From Hyphomonadaceae bacterium UBA1849 (GTDB taxonomy: Bacteria > Pseudomonadota > Alphaproteobacteria > Caulobacterales > Hyphomonadaceae), in the NCBI GenBank assembly GCA_002338565.1, contig DDIN01000008.1, positions 1,674,403 to 1,738,402 of the forward strand: a DNA stretch of 64,000 nucleotides. Direction: 5' to 3'. Shown piece by piece: positions 8,080 to 19,454 of this stretch (its first letter is position 1; each line of letters begins with the position of its first letter). The position numbers and the translations under genes were made by a program. Under the pieces are notes generated by a model that saw only the letters and a list, made by a program, of their open reading frames with translations, was not told where the DNA came from and did not search any database.

Positions 8080-9494
8080 TCTTCACCGAGGCTATTTTCC
8101 CGCTCTTCCTGCTCGTCGTTCTGGGCGTCTATTGGGGCATCATGCGCGGCGCTTGGCGTAATCACTGGCTGCTTGTGACGAGCGCCGTGTTCTATGGTTG
8201 GTGGGATGTACGCTTTCTGGCGCTGATCGGCGCGGTCATTCTCGTCTCGTGGCTCGCAGGCATTCTGATGAAGCAGCGCGCACATGCTGGGCGTGGGCAG
8301 CTGACCGTTCTGTGGAGCGCGATCATCTTCCAGCTGGTCATGCTGGGCACGTTCAAATATTTTGGCTTCTTCTCTGAAAGCGCAGCTGCAGCGTTGAGCG
8401 CTGTCGGTATGAGCGCGAGCTGGCCGACGCTGAACATCATCCTGCCGGTCGGTATCAGCTTTTATATCTTCCAGGCGATCTCTTATCTGGTGGATATTTA
8501 TCGCAAGGATATTCCGGTTGAGACGCGTCTGTCGCGCGTAGCGCTTTATATCTCGTTCTTCCCGCAGCTGGTGGCTGGCCCGATTGTGCGCGCCGCAAGC
8601 TTCATGATGCAGATCGACCGGAAAAAGACGTTTTCGTCTGCGCTTCTGGCGGCAGGTGCGCGGGCCTTCATTCTGGGCTTCATTTATAAAGCCGCGATTG
8701 CCGACAATATTGCGCCGTTTGTGGATCCTGTGTTTGCCGATATTGGTGCGTGGGACACGCCGTCTGTGATTGCCGCGACATTCGCCTTCGGTACGCAGAT
8801 CTATTTCGACTTCGCGGGATATTCTCTGATGGCGATCGGCGTTGCGCGCTGGTTCGGCTATTTCATTCCGAAGAACTTCAATGATCCATACAGCTCGCCC
8901 TCTATCGCCGAGTTCTGGCGTCGCTGGCATATGTCGCTGTCCTTCTGGCTGCGCGATTATCTCTACATTCCGCTGGGTGGAAACCGTAAGGGACCAGTCA
9001 AAACCTATCGCAACCTTATGATCACTATGGTGCTGGGCGGTCTCTGGCATGGCGCGGCGTGGAGCTTCGTTATCTGGGGCGCAATTCATGGTGCCGCGCT
9101 GAGCGTGCATCGCTTTGTGATGGGCGGCGCGAATGGTCGCTCGCTCGTGCCTGCGCTCAAAGGCTTCGTGGGTATTGTTCTAACCGTTGCGCTCGTCTTC
9201 GCGGCATGGGTGCCATTCCGCGCTGAAAGCCTGTCCGACACGCTATCTGTATGGGCTGGTGTGATCGGTATGCGTGAAGGCGGTCCGCAGAGCCTCTCAT
9301 GGGTGGCATTCTGTGTGCCTCTGCTTCTGGTGATCGACAGCCTGTTTAGCCAGGCTGATAAGCTCAAGGCTCTGCCGAAGCTTCCAGTCTTTCGCAATCC
9401 GTCCCTCTATTGGGCAGGAATGGGGTGTCTGGCTGCATTGGCGCTCGCTCTATATCCTCTGAAATCTGCGCCGTTCGTTTATTTCCAGTTCTGA
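8076..9494 (+). CDS. MBOAT family O-acyltransferase (AlgI-like)
   Basis: The 472-residue protein is predicted to have about 10-12 membrane helices. The MBOAT signature is clear: a PVGISFYIFQAISYLVD stretch, then the FWRRWHMSLSFWLRDYLYIPLGG block. The catalytic His is His325 in GGLWHGAAWSF. Such enzymes move acyl groups across the inner membrane to a periplasmic partner that modifies exopolysaccharide. The start ATG overlaps the stop of the SGNH-like gene (8076-8079). No polysaccharide synthase is adjacent, so this is a two-gene modification unit whose substrate is made elsewhere. Confidence 0.93.
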   Translation: MIFTEAIFPLFLLVVLGVYWGIMRGAWRNHWLLVTSAVFYGWWDVRFLALIGAVILVSWLAGILMKQRAHAGRGQLTVLWSAIIFQLVMLGTFKYFGFFSESAAAALSAVGMSASWPTLNIILPVGISFYIFQAISYLVDIYRKDIPVETRLSRVALYISFFPQLVAGPIVRAASFMMQIDRKKTFSSALLAAGARAFILGFIYKAAIADNIAPFVDPVFADIGAWDTPSVIAATFAFGTQIYFDFAGYSLMAIGVARWFGYFIPKNFNDPYSSPSIAEFWRRWHMSLSFWLRDYLYIPLGGNRKGPVKTYRNLMITMVLGGLWHGAAWSFVIWGAIHGAALSVHRFVMGGANGRSLVPALKGFVGIVLTVALVFAAWVPFRAESLSDTLSVWAGVIGMREGGPQSLSWVAFCVPLLLVIDSLFSQADKLKALPKLPVFRNPSLYWAGMGCLAALALALYPLKSAPFVYFQF

Positions 9495-9547
9495 TCCTCG
9501 GCAGCTTGCCTCTTTTCTTTCAGGGTAGGCGTGGCTAACTGGCTTCC

Positions 9548-10402
9548 ATGCCTGAGTTACCTGAAGTCGAAACCGTGCGCCGTGGCCTCCAGCCATATCT
9601 GGAGGGCGAAGAGCTTGCTAAAGTCACGCTGAACCGCGCGGACCTGCGCTTTCCGTTCCCGGACCGAATGGCGGACCGGCTCGAAGGTGCGCGCATCATC
9701 AGCTTGTCGCGCCGCGCAAAATTTCTGGTGGCGGAAACGGACCGCAACGAAAAGCTGGTCATGCATCTGGGCATGTCAGGCCGCTTCACCATCCATGACC
9801 CTGATATACCGGTTCAGCAGAACCCTGGCGAGTTCGCGCATGCGCAGGCAACCAATCCAAAGCATGACCATGTCGAGTTTCTGACAGGCAAAGGCGTGCG
9901 GATTGTATTCAACGATCCGCGACGGTTCGGCTATATGCAGATGTTCGGTGAGGCTGATGGTGACCCGTTCGCTGAGGTAGGGCCTGAGCCGCTTTCTAAC
10001 GCGTTCTCGGGTGAGAGCCTGTATGAGGCATTCCGCGGTAAGAAAAGCCCGGTGAAGACCGCTCTGCTCGATCAGCATGTCGTTGCCGGCCTTGGCAATA
10101 TATATGTGTGTGAAGCGCTCTTTATGGCGGGCATCTCTCCCAATCGTCTGGCAGGCAATGTTTCTCGTAAGAAGTGCGAGGTACTGGCCCAATGCGTGAG
10201 AGAGGTCCTGGAAAGGGCCATTCAGGCCGGCGGCTCTACGCTGAAAGACTATGCGCACACCGATGGCGCGCTCGGCTATTTCCAGCACAGCTTCAAGGTT
10301 TATGGCCGTGAGGGCGAGGCTTGCAGCGCCTGCACAAAACCTGTTCTTCGAAAAGTCCAGTCTGGTCGATCCACTTTCTTTTGCTCACATTGCCAGCGCT
10401 AG
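9548..10402 (+). CDS. mutM: Bifunctional DNA-formamidopyrimidine glycosylase/AP lyase
   Basis: The 284-residue enzyme removes 8-oxoguanine and formamidopyrimidines from DNA and nicks the abasic site. It begins PELPEVETVRRGL, with the catalytic N-terminal Pro2 and Glu3. The conserved Lys is in KLVMHLGMSGRF, and the YVCEALF/GNIY helix-two-turn-helix region is present. A C-terminal zinc finger carries two CxxC pairs (CSAC, CSHC). Length matches the family. It precedes an enoyl-CoA hydratase gene and rpsT, a common alphaproteobacterial order near dnaA. Confidence 0.97.
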   Translation: MPELPEVETVRRGLQPYLEGEELAKVTLNRADLRFPFPDRMADRLEGARIISLSRRAKFLVAETDRNEKLVMHLGMSGRFTIHDPDIPVQQNPGEFAHAQATNPKHDHVEFLTGKGVRIVFNDPRRFGYMQMFGEADGDPFAEVGPEPLSNAFSGESLYEAFRGKKSPVKTALLDQHVVAGLGNIYVCEALFMAGISPNRLAGNVSRKKCEVLAQCVREVLERAIQAGGSTLKDYAHTDGALGYFQHSFKVYGREGEACSACTKPVLRKVQSGRSTFFCSHCQR

Positions 10403-10536
10403 TCGATGAATCTGTTGACGCTTTCGCGTCTTCATGGTCTGTCGGCGGCTTGGTTCCGGGTGCGTACAGACCCAGGGGCGGCATGCGAAACGACTCGCGC
10501 TTGCTCTGACATTTGTTCGCCAAAAAAGGACACTTT

Positions 10537-11313
10537 ATGGCTTATGAAACACTTCTGATCGAGATTTCTGATCAGACGGGAATTATCCGGCTGAACCGCC
10601 CGGATGATCTGAATGCGCTAAACAACACCCTGATGGATGAAATGACAGCCGCGCTCGATGATTTCGAGGCGAATGAAGATATTGGCTGTATCGTTATCAC
10701 CGGGTCTAAAAAGGCGTTTGCGGCGGGCGCAGATATTAAAGAGCTAAAAGCTTTTGATTTCGCATCGGCCTATCAAAAAGATCTGATCTCTAAAAACTGG
10801 GAACGTGTCACCAGCTGTCGCAAGCCGGTTATCGCAGCGGTGTCCGGCTATGCGCTGGGCGGTGGTTGCGAGCTTGCGATGATGTGCGATTTCATTCTCG
10901 CTGCAGAGAACGCAAAGTTCGGCCAGCCAGAAATCAATCTCGGCATTCCGCCGGGCGCAGGTGGTACACAGCGCCTGACGCGCTTTGTGGGTAAGTCCAA
11001 GGCGATGGAAATGTGCCTCACAGGTCGTTTCATGGATGCTGAAGAGGCAGAGCGATCCGGACTGGTCGCGCGTGTCGTGCCGACCGATTCTCTCTTGGAT
11101 GAGGCCAAGAAAGTCGCTGCCTCCATCAACGCAAAATCCCGTCCAGTCACTATGATGGTGAAGGAAAGCGTGAATGCGGCCTATGAGACTGCGCTCAGCC
11201 AGGGCGTATTGTTCGAGCGCCGCCTGTTCCACGCTGCTTTTGCGACAGAAGACAAGGATGAGGGCATGGAAGCCTTCATTGAGAAGCGCGACGCTCACTT
11301 TAAAAACAAATAA
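10537..11313 (+). CDS. Enoyl-CoA hydratase
   Basis: The 258-residue crotonase-fold enzyme should hydrate trans-2-enoyl-CoA in fatty acid or amino acid degradation. The oxyanion-hole stretch [11 protein letters not shown] and the second [13 protein letters not shown] are present. The catalytic Glu pair sits in GCELAMM and [18 protein letters not shown]. An AAGGA Shine-Dalgarno at 10526-10530 sets the ATG at 10537; the ATG at 10513 has no such site. The mutM-echA-rpsT order is shared by many alphaproteobacteria. Substrate chain length cannot be told. Confidence 0.94.
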   Translation: MAYETLLIEISDQTGIIRLNRPDDLNALNNTLMDEMTAALDDFEANEDIGCIVITGSKKAFAAGADIKELKAFDFASAYQKDLISKNWERVTSCRKPVIAAVSGYALGGGCELAMMCDFILAAENAKFGQPEINLGIPPGAGGTQRLTRFVGKSKAMEMCLTGRFMDAEEAERSGLVARVVPTDSLLDEAKKVAASINAKSRPVTMMVKESVNAAYETALSQGVLFERRLFHAAFATEDKDEGMEAFIEKRDAHFKNK

Positions 11314-11422
11314 ACTCGGCTTTATGCAGGCTGGACAAAGAATCTCCGGCTAAAGACGTTGACGTTTGGCCTGCAAAAGCATAATAAGCCGCTTTCCGAA
11401 TTTATCCGACTGGAGACATTGC

Positions 11423-11686
11423 ATGGCCAACACCCGGTCAGCCAAAAAAATGGTTCGTAAGATTGCGCGCCGGACTGAAGTCAACAAGGCACGTCGCTCT
11501 CGTGTACGTACCTATGTGCGCAAGGTAGAAGAAGCTATTGAGAGCGGTGATAAGACTGCGGCTCAGGAAGCTCTGAAAAACGCTCAGCCAGAGCTGATGC
11601 GTGCGGTCACTAAAGGCCTCATGCACAAGAATACGAGCTCACGTAAAGTGTCTCGCCTTTCTAAGCGCGTAGGCGCAATGGCTTAA
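11423..11686 (+). CDS. rpsT: 30S ribosomal protein S20
   Basis: The 87-residue basic protein begins [13 protein letters not shown] and has the S20 helical pattern (Lys/Arg-rich helices, [16 protein letters not shown] near the end). It binds 16S rRNA early in 30S assembly. The ATG at 11423 follows GGAGA (11412-11416); the longer frame from 11366 adds 19 unlike residues. A strong terminator follows at 11735-11760. Confidence 0.98.
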   Translation: MANTRSAKKMVRKIARRTEVNKARRSRVRTYVRKVEEAIESGDKTAAQEALKNAQPELMRAVTKGLMHKNTSSRKVSRLSKRVGAMA

Positions 11687-11734
11687 GCGACATACTGATA
11701 TCTCCTTTGCGGAGATGTTCAGTCTTGATTGAGG

Positions 11735-11760
11735 AAAGCGCCCCACCGGGCGCTTTTTTT
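11735..11760 (+). terminator. Rho-independent terminator of rpsT
   Basis: A perfect 9-bp stem AAAGCGCCC / GGGCGCTTT with loop CACC ends in seven Ts (11754-11760). Confidence 0.95.
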
Positions 11761-12296
11761 GTGCCCGATTTTGGCGATGAATAATTGGCGCGCAGGGTGC
11801 AAAATTTTTGAGCGTGGCCTCGTTTTGGCGGCGTGATGTGTGTGGAATAGTGCTTCTAAAGATCATGCAATCTGGGGATAATTAACCTTTAAGGGACTCA
11901 ATTCTGTGGGAAAAACTGTTTTGTGACAGTCTCGGTAATTTATCCACAAATGAGTCGAAATTGATTCGTTGACTTTCGAATCGCGACGGGCAAGGCGCCC
12001 GTAGAGGTCAAGCTTTCCGAGCAAAATGGCTGTGAATGTTTTTGTGAGAAAAATTTTAGAACTTACAAAACCTTGTTAGGCGTCAAGCCGGGATAGGCAC
12101 CTAAAACATGCATTCTGAGAAATAAGTCAGATTGACCAAAATCGCCCGGCATTTATCCTGAGATCAGATCACAGTTAACGTCCGCACAAAGATGTATATA
12201 ACGACGGTTCGCGAGAACCGATGTGTGGAGGTTTGTGCTTCTCGCGTAGATTATGGTTAACGGCTATAACAAACTAATTAGGGGTGCATTCGGGGC
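11761..12296 (+). promoter_or_regulatory. dnaA upstream control region, candidate replication origin
   Basis: No gene is seen in this A/T-rich stretch. It contains a perfect DnaA box TTATCCACA at 11940-11948 and a one-mismatch box (TGGGGATAA) at 11873-11881. Four GANTC sites lie at 11895-11899, 11952-11956, 11963-11967 and 11978-11982. A candidate sigma70-type promoter is TTGACC (12132-12137), 16 bp, TATCCT (12154-12159). It would give a leader of about 130 nt. In Caulobacter relatives, dnaA transcription and the origin respond to DnaA, CtrA and CcrM methylation of GANTC. Single TTAAC elements occur, but I found no full TTAA-N7-TTAA CtrA site. Whether this is the origin or only the dnaA promoter cannot be decided here. 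Confidence 0.65.
12205..12220 (+). promoter_or_regulatory. Hairpin in the dnaA 5' leader
   Basis: CGGTTC and GAACCG form a 6-bp perfect stem closed by GCGA, a GNRA-type tetraloop, 76 nt before the dnaA start codon. In Caulobacter the dnaA leader affects translation; a similar role here is inferred. Confidence 0.45.
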
Positions 12297-13736
12297 ATGA
12301 AAGAATATAATATTCCCGAACTTGAAAAAACGGCCGCAGAAGGCTCGGCTCAAACAGCTATAGTCATCTGGCAGTCCGTCATTGAAGTTCTCAAAAATGA
12401 AGTTTCACCGGCATCATTCGGCAAGTGGCTGAAGGATCTGGAGTTCGTCGCTGACATGGAAGGTGTCATCCAGCTGGCTGCTCCAACTGGCATTCAGAGC
12501 GACCGTGTGAACAACGACTTCATTCACAAGATCAACATGCTTTGGGCAGAGCGTGATACATCCGGCCGTCGCGTAGCGGTGTGCAGCTGGGCTGATCTTC
12601 CTTCTGATGTACGGGCACTGGCAGAAGAAGCGCGCGCAGAGCGTGCTGCACGTAAGACAGAAGAACCTGTCGTGCAGCCTGGCGTTCGCGCTCCGGCACG
12701 TCATTTCACGTTCGATAATCTCGTCGTGGCGGAATCTAACCGTCTGGCAGCGACAGTCTGTACGAAAATTGCGGGCAATCAGGCGACGCCATCGCAGATC
12801 GTCTATCTGTATGGTCACCATGGCGTCGGTAAGACTCACCTTCTGAAGGCGATTGAGTCACAGATCGAAGTCTCAGACGATGAGCGCAGCGTTGTTTATA
12901 TGAGCGCTGAGGAGTTCATGGTCGCATTCGTGGAAGGCGTTAAGCGCCGTGACACGTCTGATCTGAAATCACGTCTTCGCGGCGCTGATGTTCTTCTGAT
13001 TGACGATCTGCAGGCGATTGCCGGCATGGGCGGCACGCAGAAGGAATTCTTCGGCAATATCCGTGCGGTTGTTGGCCGTGGCGGTCAGGTGGTTATCGCG
13101 GCTGATGAAAGCCCGTCCCAGCTTGGCGCGCTGAACTCTCGCGTCCGTGACGAATTCCAGGGTGGTGTCCTCATTCAGGTGGACGAGCCTGATGAAGAAA
13201 TGCGCCGCGCGATCGTTCGTATGAAGGCTCAGACAATTGCAGCAGAAAATCCGGGCTTCGAGCTTTGTGATGATGCCGTCAATCTGATCGTCAGCCGTGT
13301 TAAAGGTCCGGGCCGTCAGCTTTACGGTGCTGTCTGCAACGTATTCACGGCAACGACCTTTATTGGTCAGCCGGTTACGCTTGATGATGTCAGTGCAGCC
13401 GTTCGCCGCCAGATTGGTGAAATGCGTCCGCCAACCATCGATCAGGTAAAGCGCGCAACGATGACGGCCTTCGATATTACGAAGACAGATATTGAGTCTG
13501 CGCGTCGTAGCCGTTCGATTGCTTATCCACGCCAGATTGCGATGTATCTTTGCCGTAAACTGACAACACGCTCTCTGCCGCAGATCGGTAAGTTCTTTGG
13601 CAATCGTGACCACACGACAGTCCTCTACGCGGTGCGTAAACTTGAAGACGCGGTCGCAAGTGATGAAACACTGCGCCGTGACATTGAGAAGGTCGAGCGC
13701 GCGCTGGAAGACATTCAGGCAAACGCTGCGAAATAG
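12297..13736 (+). CDS. dnaA: Chromosomal replication initiator DnaA
   Basis: The 479-residue protein binds DnaA boxes and opens the origin. The N-terminal oligomerisation domain I spans about residues 20-90 and a short linker follows. The AAA+ domain has Walker [11 protein letters not shown] (173-182), Walker B LLIDDLQ with Asp236/Asp237, and the LNSRV arginine-finger region. The C-terminal helix-turn-helix carries the signature [13 protein letters not shown] after [13 protein letters not shown]. The Walker A opening (GHHG rather than GGVG or GPVG) and sensor-2 region ([10 protein letters not shown]) deviate slightly from common DnaA, but the key residues remain. The start ATG at 12297 has GGGG upstream. 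A terminator follows at 13755-13783, so dnaN is expressed separately. Confidence 0.97.
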   Translation: MKEYNIPELEKTAAEGSAQTAIVIWQSVIEVLKNEVSPASFGKWLKDLEFVADMEGVIQLAAPTGIQSDRVNNDFIHKINMLWAERDTSGRRVAVCSWADLPSDVRALAEEARAERAARKTEEPVVQPGVRAPARHFTFDNLVVAESNRLAATVCTKIAGNQATPSQIVYLYGHHGVGKTHLLKAIESQIEVSDDERSVVYMSAEEFMVAFVEGVKRRDTSDLKSRLRGADVLLIDDLQAIAGMGGTQKEFFGNIRAVVGRGGQVVIAADESPSQLGALNSRVRDEFQGGVLIQVDEPDEEMRRAIVRMKAQTIAAENPGFELCDDAVNLIVSRVKGPGRQLYGAVCNVFTATTFIGQPVTLDDVSAAVRRQIGEMRPPTIDQVKRATMTAFDITKTDIESARRSRSIAYPRQIAMYLCRKLTTRSLPQIGKFFGNRDHTTVLYAVRKLEDAVASDETLRRDIEKVERALEDIQANAAK

Positions 13737-13754
13737 TGATTGCTGCGAAATTGT

Positions 13755-13783
13755 CCCTCATTTGGTCTCAGATGAGGGATTTT
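13755..13783 (+). terminator. Terminator after dnaA
   Basis: CCCTCAT (13755-13761) pairs with ATGAGGG (13772-13778) across a 10-nt loop, followed by ATTTTT. Confidence 0.8.
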
Positions 13784-13865
13784 TCGCAACAAACCACAGA
13801 TTTTTCGGGTTTCGCGTGCATCCCGGGCTAAATACCTTTTGCGAAACTCATATTTATGGATAACT

Positions 13866-13902
13866 TTCAGCCCGTTTCGAATCTGAAGCGGGCTGAATTT
13901 TT
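13866..13902 (+). promoter_or_regulatory. Terminator-like hairpin in the dnaN leader
   Basis: TTCAGCCCG (13866-13874) pairs perfectly with CGGGCTGAA (13889-13897), and TTTTT follows. It lies about 43 nt before the dnaN start and well past the dnaA terminator, so it could act as an attenuator. The 14-nt loop contains a GAATC (GANTC) site at 13879-13883, and a one-mismatch DnaA box (TATGGATAA) lies just upstream at 13855-13863. Confidence 0.5.
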
Positions 13903-13944
13903 GTTCGACGAAACGGGGGCGGGAAAGCTCCTGAAAGGCAGACG

Positions 13945-15063
13945 ATGAAGCTTACGATTGACCGGTCCGACCTCCTGCGTGCCCTTAGCCACGTGCAGAG
14001 CGTTGTAGAGCGACGTAACACTATTCCGATCCTGTCGAACGTATTGCTGTCCGCAAGCGCTGGCTCTCTGCAATTGACCGCGACCGACCTCGATATCGAG
14101 GCCGTTGATGCGGCCGACGCACAGGTTGATCAGGAAGGTGGTCTGACAGCTCCTGCGCAAACGCTTTTCGACGTTGTGCGTAAATTGCCGGAAACAGCAG
14201 AAGTTCAGCTGGAATTCCTGCCAGACAATCAGCGCCTGTCTATTCAGGCCGGGCGTTCGCGTTTTGCGCTGCCAACGCTGCCTGCGGCTGACTTCCAGAC
14301 GATGAACAAAGACGAAGGCACTGTGTCCTTCTCCATCGATGTCGCTGATCTGAAGCGTCTCATCGACAAAACTCGCTTTGCTATTTCTACCGAAGAGACA
14401 CGTTATTACCTGAACGGTGTCTATCTGCACGTCGCGGAAGGTGAAGATGGCGCGAAGCTGCGCGCTGTCGCGACGGACGGTCACCGTCTGGCGCTCTCCG
14501 AGATTGATGCACCGCAAGGCTGCGAAGGTCTGCCGGGCGTTATCATTCCACGCAAAGCCGTGTCTGAAATTCGTCGCCTGATCGACGGATATGATGGCGT
14601 GATCGAAGTCTCCGCATCTGAGGCGAAAATCGTCTTCACTGCCGGCCGCGCGGTTCTGACAACCAAGCTCATTGACGGGTCTTTCCCTGACTATGCGCGT
14701 GTTATTCCTCAGAATAACGACCAGACTCTCAAGGTCGGCAATGTCGCGCTTGAAAAAGCGGTCGACCGTGTTGCTACCGTTTCCGCTGAACGTTCGCGTT
14801 CTGTGAAAATGTCGCTGGAAGCTGATAAAGTGGTCCTCACGGTGAACCATGCTGAGACCGGTCATGGTGTGGAAGAAGTCGAAGGCGAGTACGCTGGCGA
14901 GCCGATGGAAATCGGCTTCAATGCGCGTTACCTGCTTGATGTGTTCCAGCAAGTTGATGGTGATGAAATTCTCTTTGATTTCAATGATCCAGCATCGCCT
15001 GCACTGGTGCGTGACCCGACAGATCCGGCATCCCGCTACGTTCTGATGCCGCTACGCGTCTGA
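13945..15063 (+). CDS. dnaN: DNA polymerase III subunit beta (sliding clamp)
   Basis: The 372-residue clamp encircles DNA and tethers polymerases. It has the three-domain clamp pattern and family stretches such as RRNTIPILSNVLL near the start, RAVATDGHRLAL in the middle and a final VLMPLRV. Length is normal. AAAGG upstream supports the ATG at 13945. recF follows after four bases. Confidence 0.98.
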   Translation: MKLTIDRSDLLRALSHVQSVVERRNTIPILSNVLLSASAGSLQLTATDLDIEAVDAADAQVDQEGGLTAPAQTLFDVVRKLPETAEVQLEFLPDNQRLSIQAGRSRFALPTLPAADFQTMNKDEGTVSFSIDVADLKRLIDKTRFAISTEETRYYLNGVYLHVAEGEDGAKLRAVATDGHRLALSEIDAPQGCEGLPGVIIPRKAVSEIRRLIDGYDGVIEVSASEAKIVFTAGRAVLTTKLIDGSFPDYARVIPQNNDQTLKVGNVALEKAVDRVATVSAERSRSVKMSLEADKVVLTVNHAETGHGVEEVEGEYAGEPMEIGFNARYLLDVFQQVDGDEILFDFNDPASPALVRDPTDPASRYVLMPLRV

Positions 15064-15067
15064 CGGT

Positions 15068-16216
15068 ATGGACGGCCAAGGCCGCATTTATCTGAAACGT
15101 CTCGCGCTTTCCACATTTCGGAATTATGGCGCGCTTTCAATCGACCTCGACGGGCGGCATGTCTGCCTGTTCGGGGCGAATGGCGCTGGCAAGACCAACC
15201 TCATCGAAGCCATTTCGCAGCTCTCTCCCGGGCGGGGGCTCCGCTCAGCCGGGCTGCCGGATATGGCGCGTGTTGAAGGTGGGGCTGCTGGCAATGCGTG
15301 GGCGTTGGGCGCAACGCTGTTTGACGGGGATATGGACCGTCTCATCCGCATTGATGCCAGCATAGAGGGCGGCGGACGCGGCAAGCGGTCTATGCAGGTG
15401 GATGGCTCCACGGCGACCGCAAACTCCATGAGCGAGCTTGTGCGCATTATCTGGCTCACGCCCGCCATGGACCGGGTATTCGCCGGTGGCGCAACAGAGC
15501 GGCGTAAATTTCTGGACCGCCAGACGCTCGCCCATTTCCCGATCCATGCCCGTCATTCAACGGCCTATGAGAAGGCAATGCGGGAGCGCAATCTTCTGCT
15601 GGAGCGCGACTTTGCCGATCCGGTCTGGCTGGACGGGCTTGAGGAAAGACTTGCAGAGCATGGCGCTCATATCGCCTTCCATCGGGCGCAGACGGTCAGC
15701 CGTTTACAGAAGGCAGTGGATATCCGCCCTGATGGCGCCTTCCCGAAGGCGGACCTCTCTCTGGAGGGGGCGGCGGAAGAGGCGTTTAACGCGGGTCAAA
15801 CTCTGGCAGACGTTCAGGACATGTTGAAAGCGGCGCTGAAGGACGGCCGCAGACGGGATGCCCGTGCGGGGCGAACGCTTACAGGGCCGCACCGCTCCGA
15901 TCTGGTGGTGATCCACCGGCCGACTGGCGTTCCAGCGTCTCTCTGCTCCACAGGCCAGCAAAAGGCGCTTCTGATCGGGCTTATTCTTTCCAATGCGCGC
16001 GCGCTTGAAGCAGAGGAGCATCTGCGTAACCCTCTGGTCCTTCTGGACGAGGCCGTAGCGCATCTTGATCCTGACAGGCGCGCGGCATTGTTTGATGAAC
16101 TGTCCGCGCTCAAAGGGCAGGCCTGGTTGACGGGAACTGAACGCTCCCTCTTTGATGGCTTTGACGAAAGAGCGCAGTTCTTTGAGGTCGCGGCGGGGAA
16201 AGTCGATCCCGTTTGA
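15068..16216 (+). CDS. recF: DNA replication/repair protein RecF
   Basis: The 382-residue SMC-like ATPase loads RecA at single-strand gaps. Walker A is GANGAGKTNLIEAI at about residues 36-49, the signature motif is CSTGQQKALLIGLIL, and Walker B is PLVLLDEAVAHLD. The start lies four bases after the dnaN stop with no clear Shine-Dalgarno, consistent with translational coupling. The next gene, gyrB, is 219 bp away and probably has its own promoter. Confidence 0.96.
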   Translation: MDGQGRIYLKRLALSTFRNYGALSIDLDGRHVCLFGANGAGKTNLIEAISQLSPGRGLRSAGLPDMARVEGGAAGNAWALGATLFDGDMDRLIRIDASIEGGGRGKRSMQVDGSTATANSMSELVRIIWLTPAMDRVFAGGATERRKFLDRQTLAHFPIHARHSTAYEKAMRERNLLLERDFADPVWLDGLEERLAEHGAHIAFHRAQTVSRLQKAVDIRPDGAFPKADLSLEGAAEEAFNAGQTLADVQDMLKAALKDGRRRDARAGRTLTGPHRSDLVVIHRPTGVPASLCSTGQQKALLIGLILSNARALEAEEHLRNPLVLLDEAVAHLDPDRRAALFDELSALKGQAWLTGTERSLFDGFDERAQFFEVAAGKVDPV

Positions 16217-16399
16217 ACGGGTGTGTCCGGACGAAATTCGGCCCGTTTAGCCTGCAAAACTCCACCGTAAATTTGTAGAAAGTTAAGGTTTCTTTCTGGC
16301 GGCAAGAAAGTTCTATTATTTCAGTGTTCTGCGCACCATTTGAGGGGCGCCAAAACGGGGCTGAAATTTCCCTTTTTCGGCAAACCTGCCTATACTTGA

Positions 16400-18880
<2,481 letters not shown>

Positions 18881-18911
18881 GCCCTTTAAGGTATTGAAAT
18901 TATTCACTTAA

Positions 18912-18947
18912 AATGGCGCGCTCAATATTCGGGCGCGCCATTTTTAT
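18912..18947 (+). terminator. Terminator after gyrB
   Basis: AATGGCGCGC (18912-18921) pairs with GCGCGCCATT (18933-18942) and is followed by a T-rich run. Confidence 0.92.
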
Positions 18948-19046
18948 TTCGATGAAATTTTACCGATGCTGCGGTGCGGTAAGCAAATCTTAAGACGAAC
19001 TGATAAAATATTACCGTGTTGATTTGCGCGAAAAGAGGACGCTTAC

Positions 19047-19433
19047 GTGACCGGTTTGATGACGCCTAAACGCCTGTTTCTTGGCGCAGTGTCGATTTTT
19101 ATCGGTGCCCTCATCCTATGGGGCGCGACGGCTGATATTCCGCCAATTCCAAAAGTCTTCTCGGCGCAGGACAAGCTGGAGCATTTTGCAGCCTTCGGGG
19201 CGCTCATGCTGTGGTTGTCCGCTTTTGTCGGTCCGCGGAACTGGCCGTATGCGGCTCTGATTGCCGTGTGCTGCGCGGTTGGTCTTGAGGTAGTTCAGGC
19301 CTATTTCGTCGCGTCACGCTCGGGCGATGTTCCGGATCTGATCGCAAGCCTTTCAGGGGTTGCCGCGTCTATCGGATTCATTTTTTATGTCCGCTTCATG
19401 ATCCGGTCACGGCGCGCTGCACAACCCGCCTGA
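19047..19433 (+). CDS. VanZ-like family membrane protein
   Basis: The 128-residue protein has four hydrophobic helices and the VanZ-like signature QDKLEHFAAFGALMLW, then a conserved GLEVVQ and SRSGDVPDLIAS. The role of VanZ-like proteins outside glycopeptide resistance is unknown. Start is GTG at 19047 with AGAGGA seven bases upstream; an ATG at 19059 is an alternative. A nuclease gene follows after 21 bp on the same strand. Confidence 0.8.
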   Translation: MTGLMTPKRLFLGAVSIFIGALILWGATADIPPIPKVFSAQDKLEHFAAFGALMLWLSAFVGPRNWPYAALIAVCCAVGLEVVQAYFVASRSGDVPDLIASLSGVAASIGFIFYVRFMIRSRRAAQPA

Positions 19434-19454
19434 TCCTAAAGCGGCGGGGCACGT

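Noticed and set aside
8073..9110. A 345-codon open frame on the minus strand opposite the MBOAT gene
   Set aside because: It is a codon shadow with Arg/Gln/His-rich composition and no ribosome site.
11881..12280. CtrA binding site before dnaA
   Set aside because: Several TTAAC elements occur but none forms TTAA-N7-TTAA with proper spacing.
13867..14952. A 361-codon open frame on the minus strand opposite dnaN
   Set aside because: dnaN is certain; the frame has no domain and would start inside dnaN.
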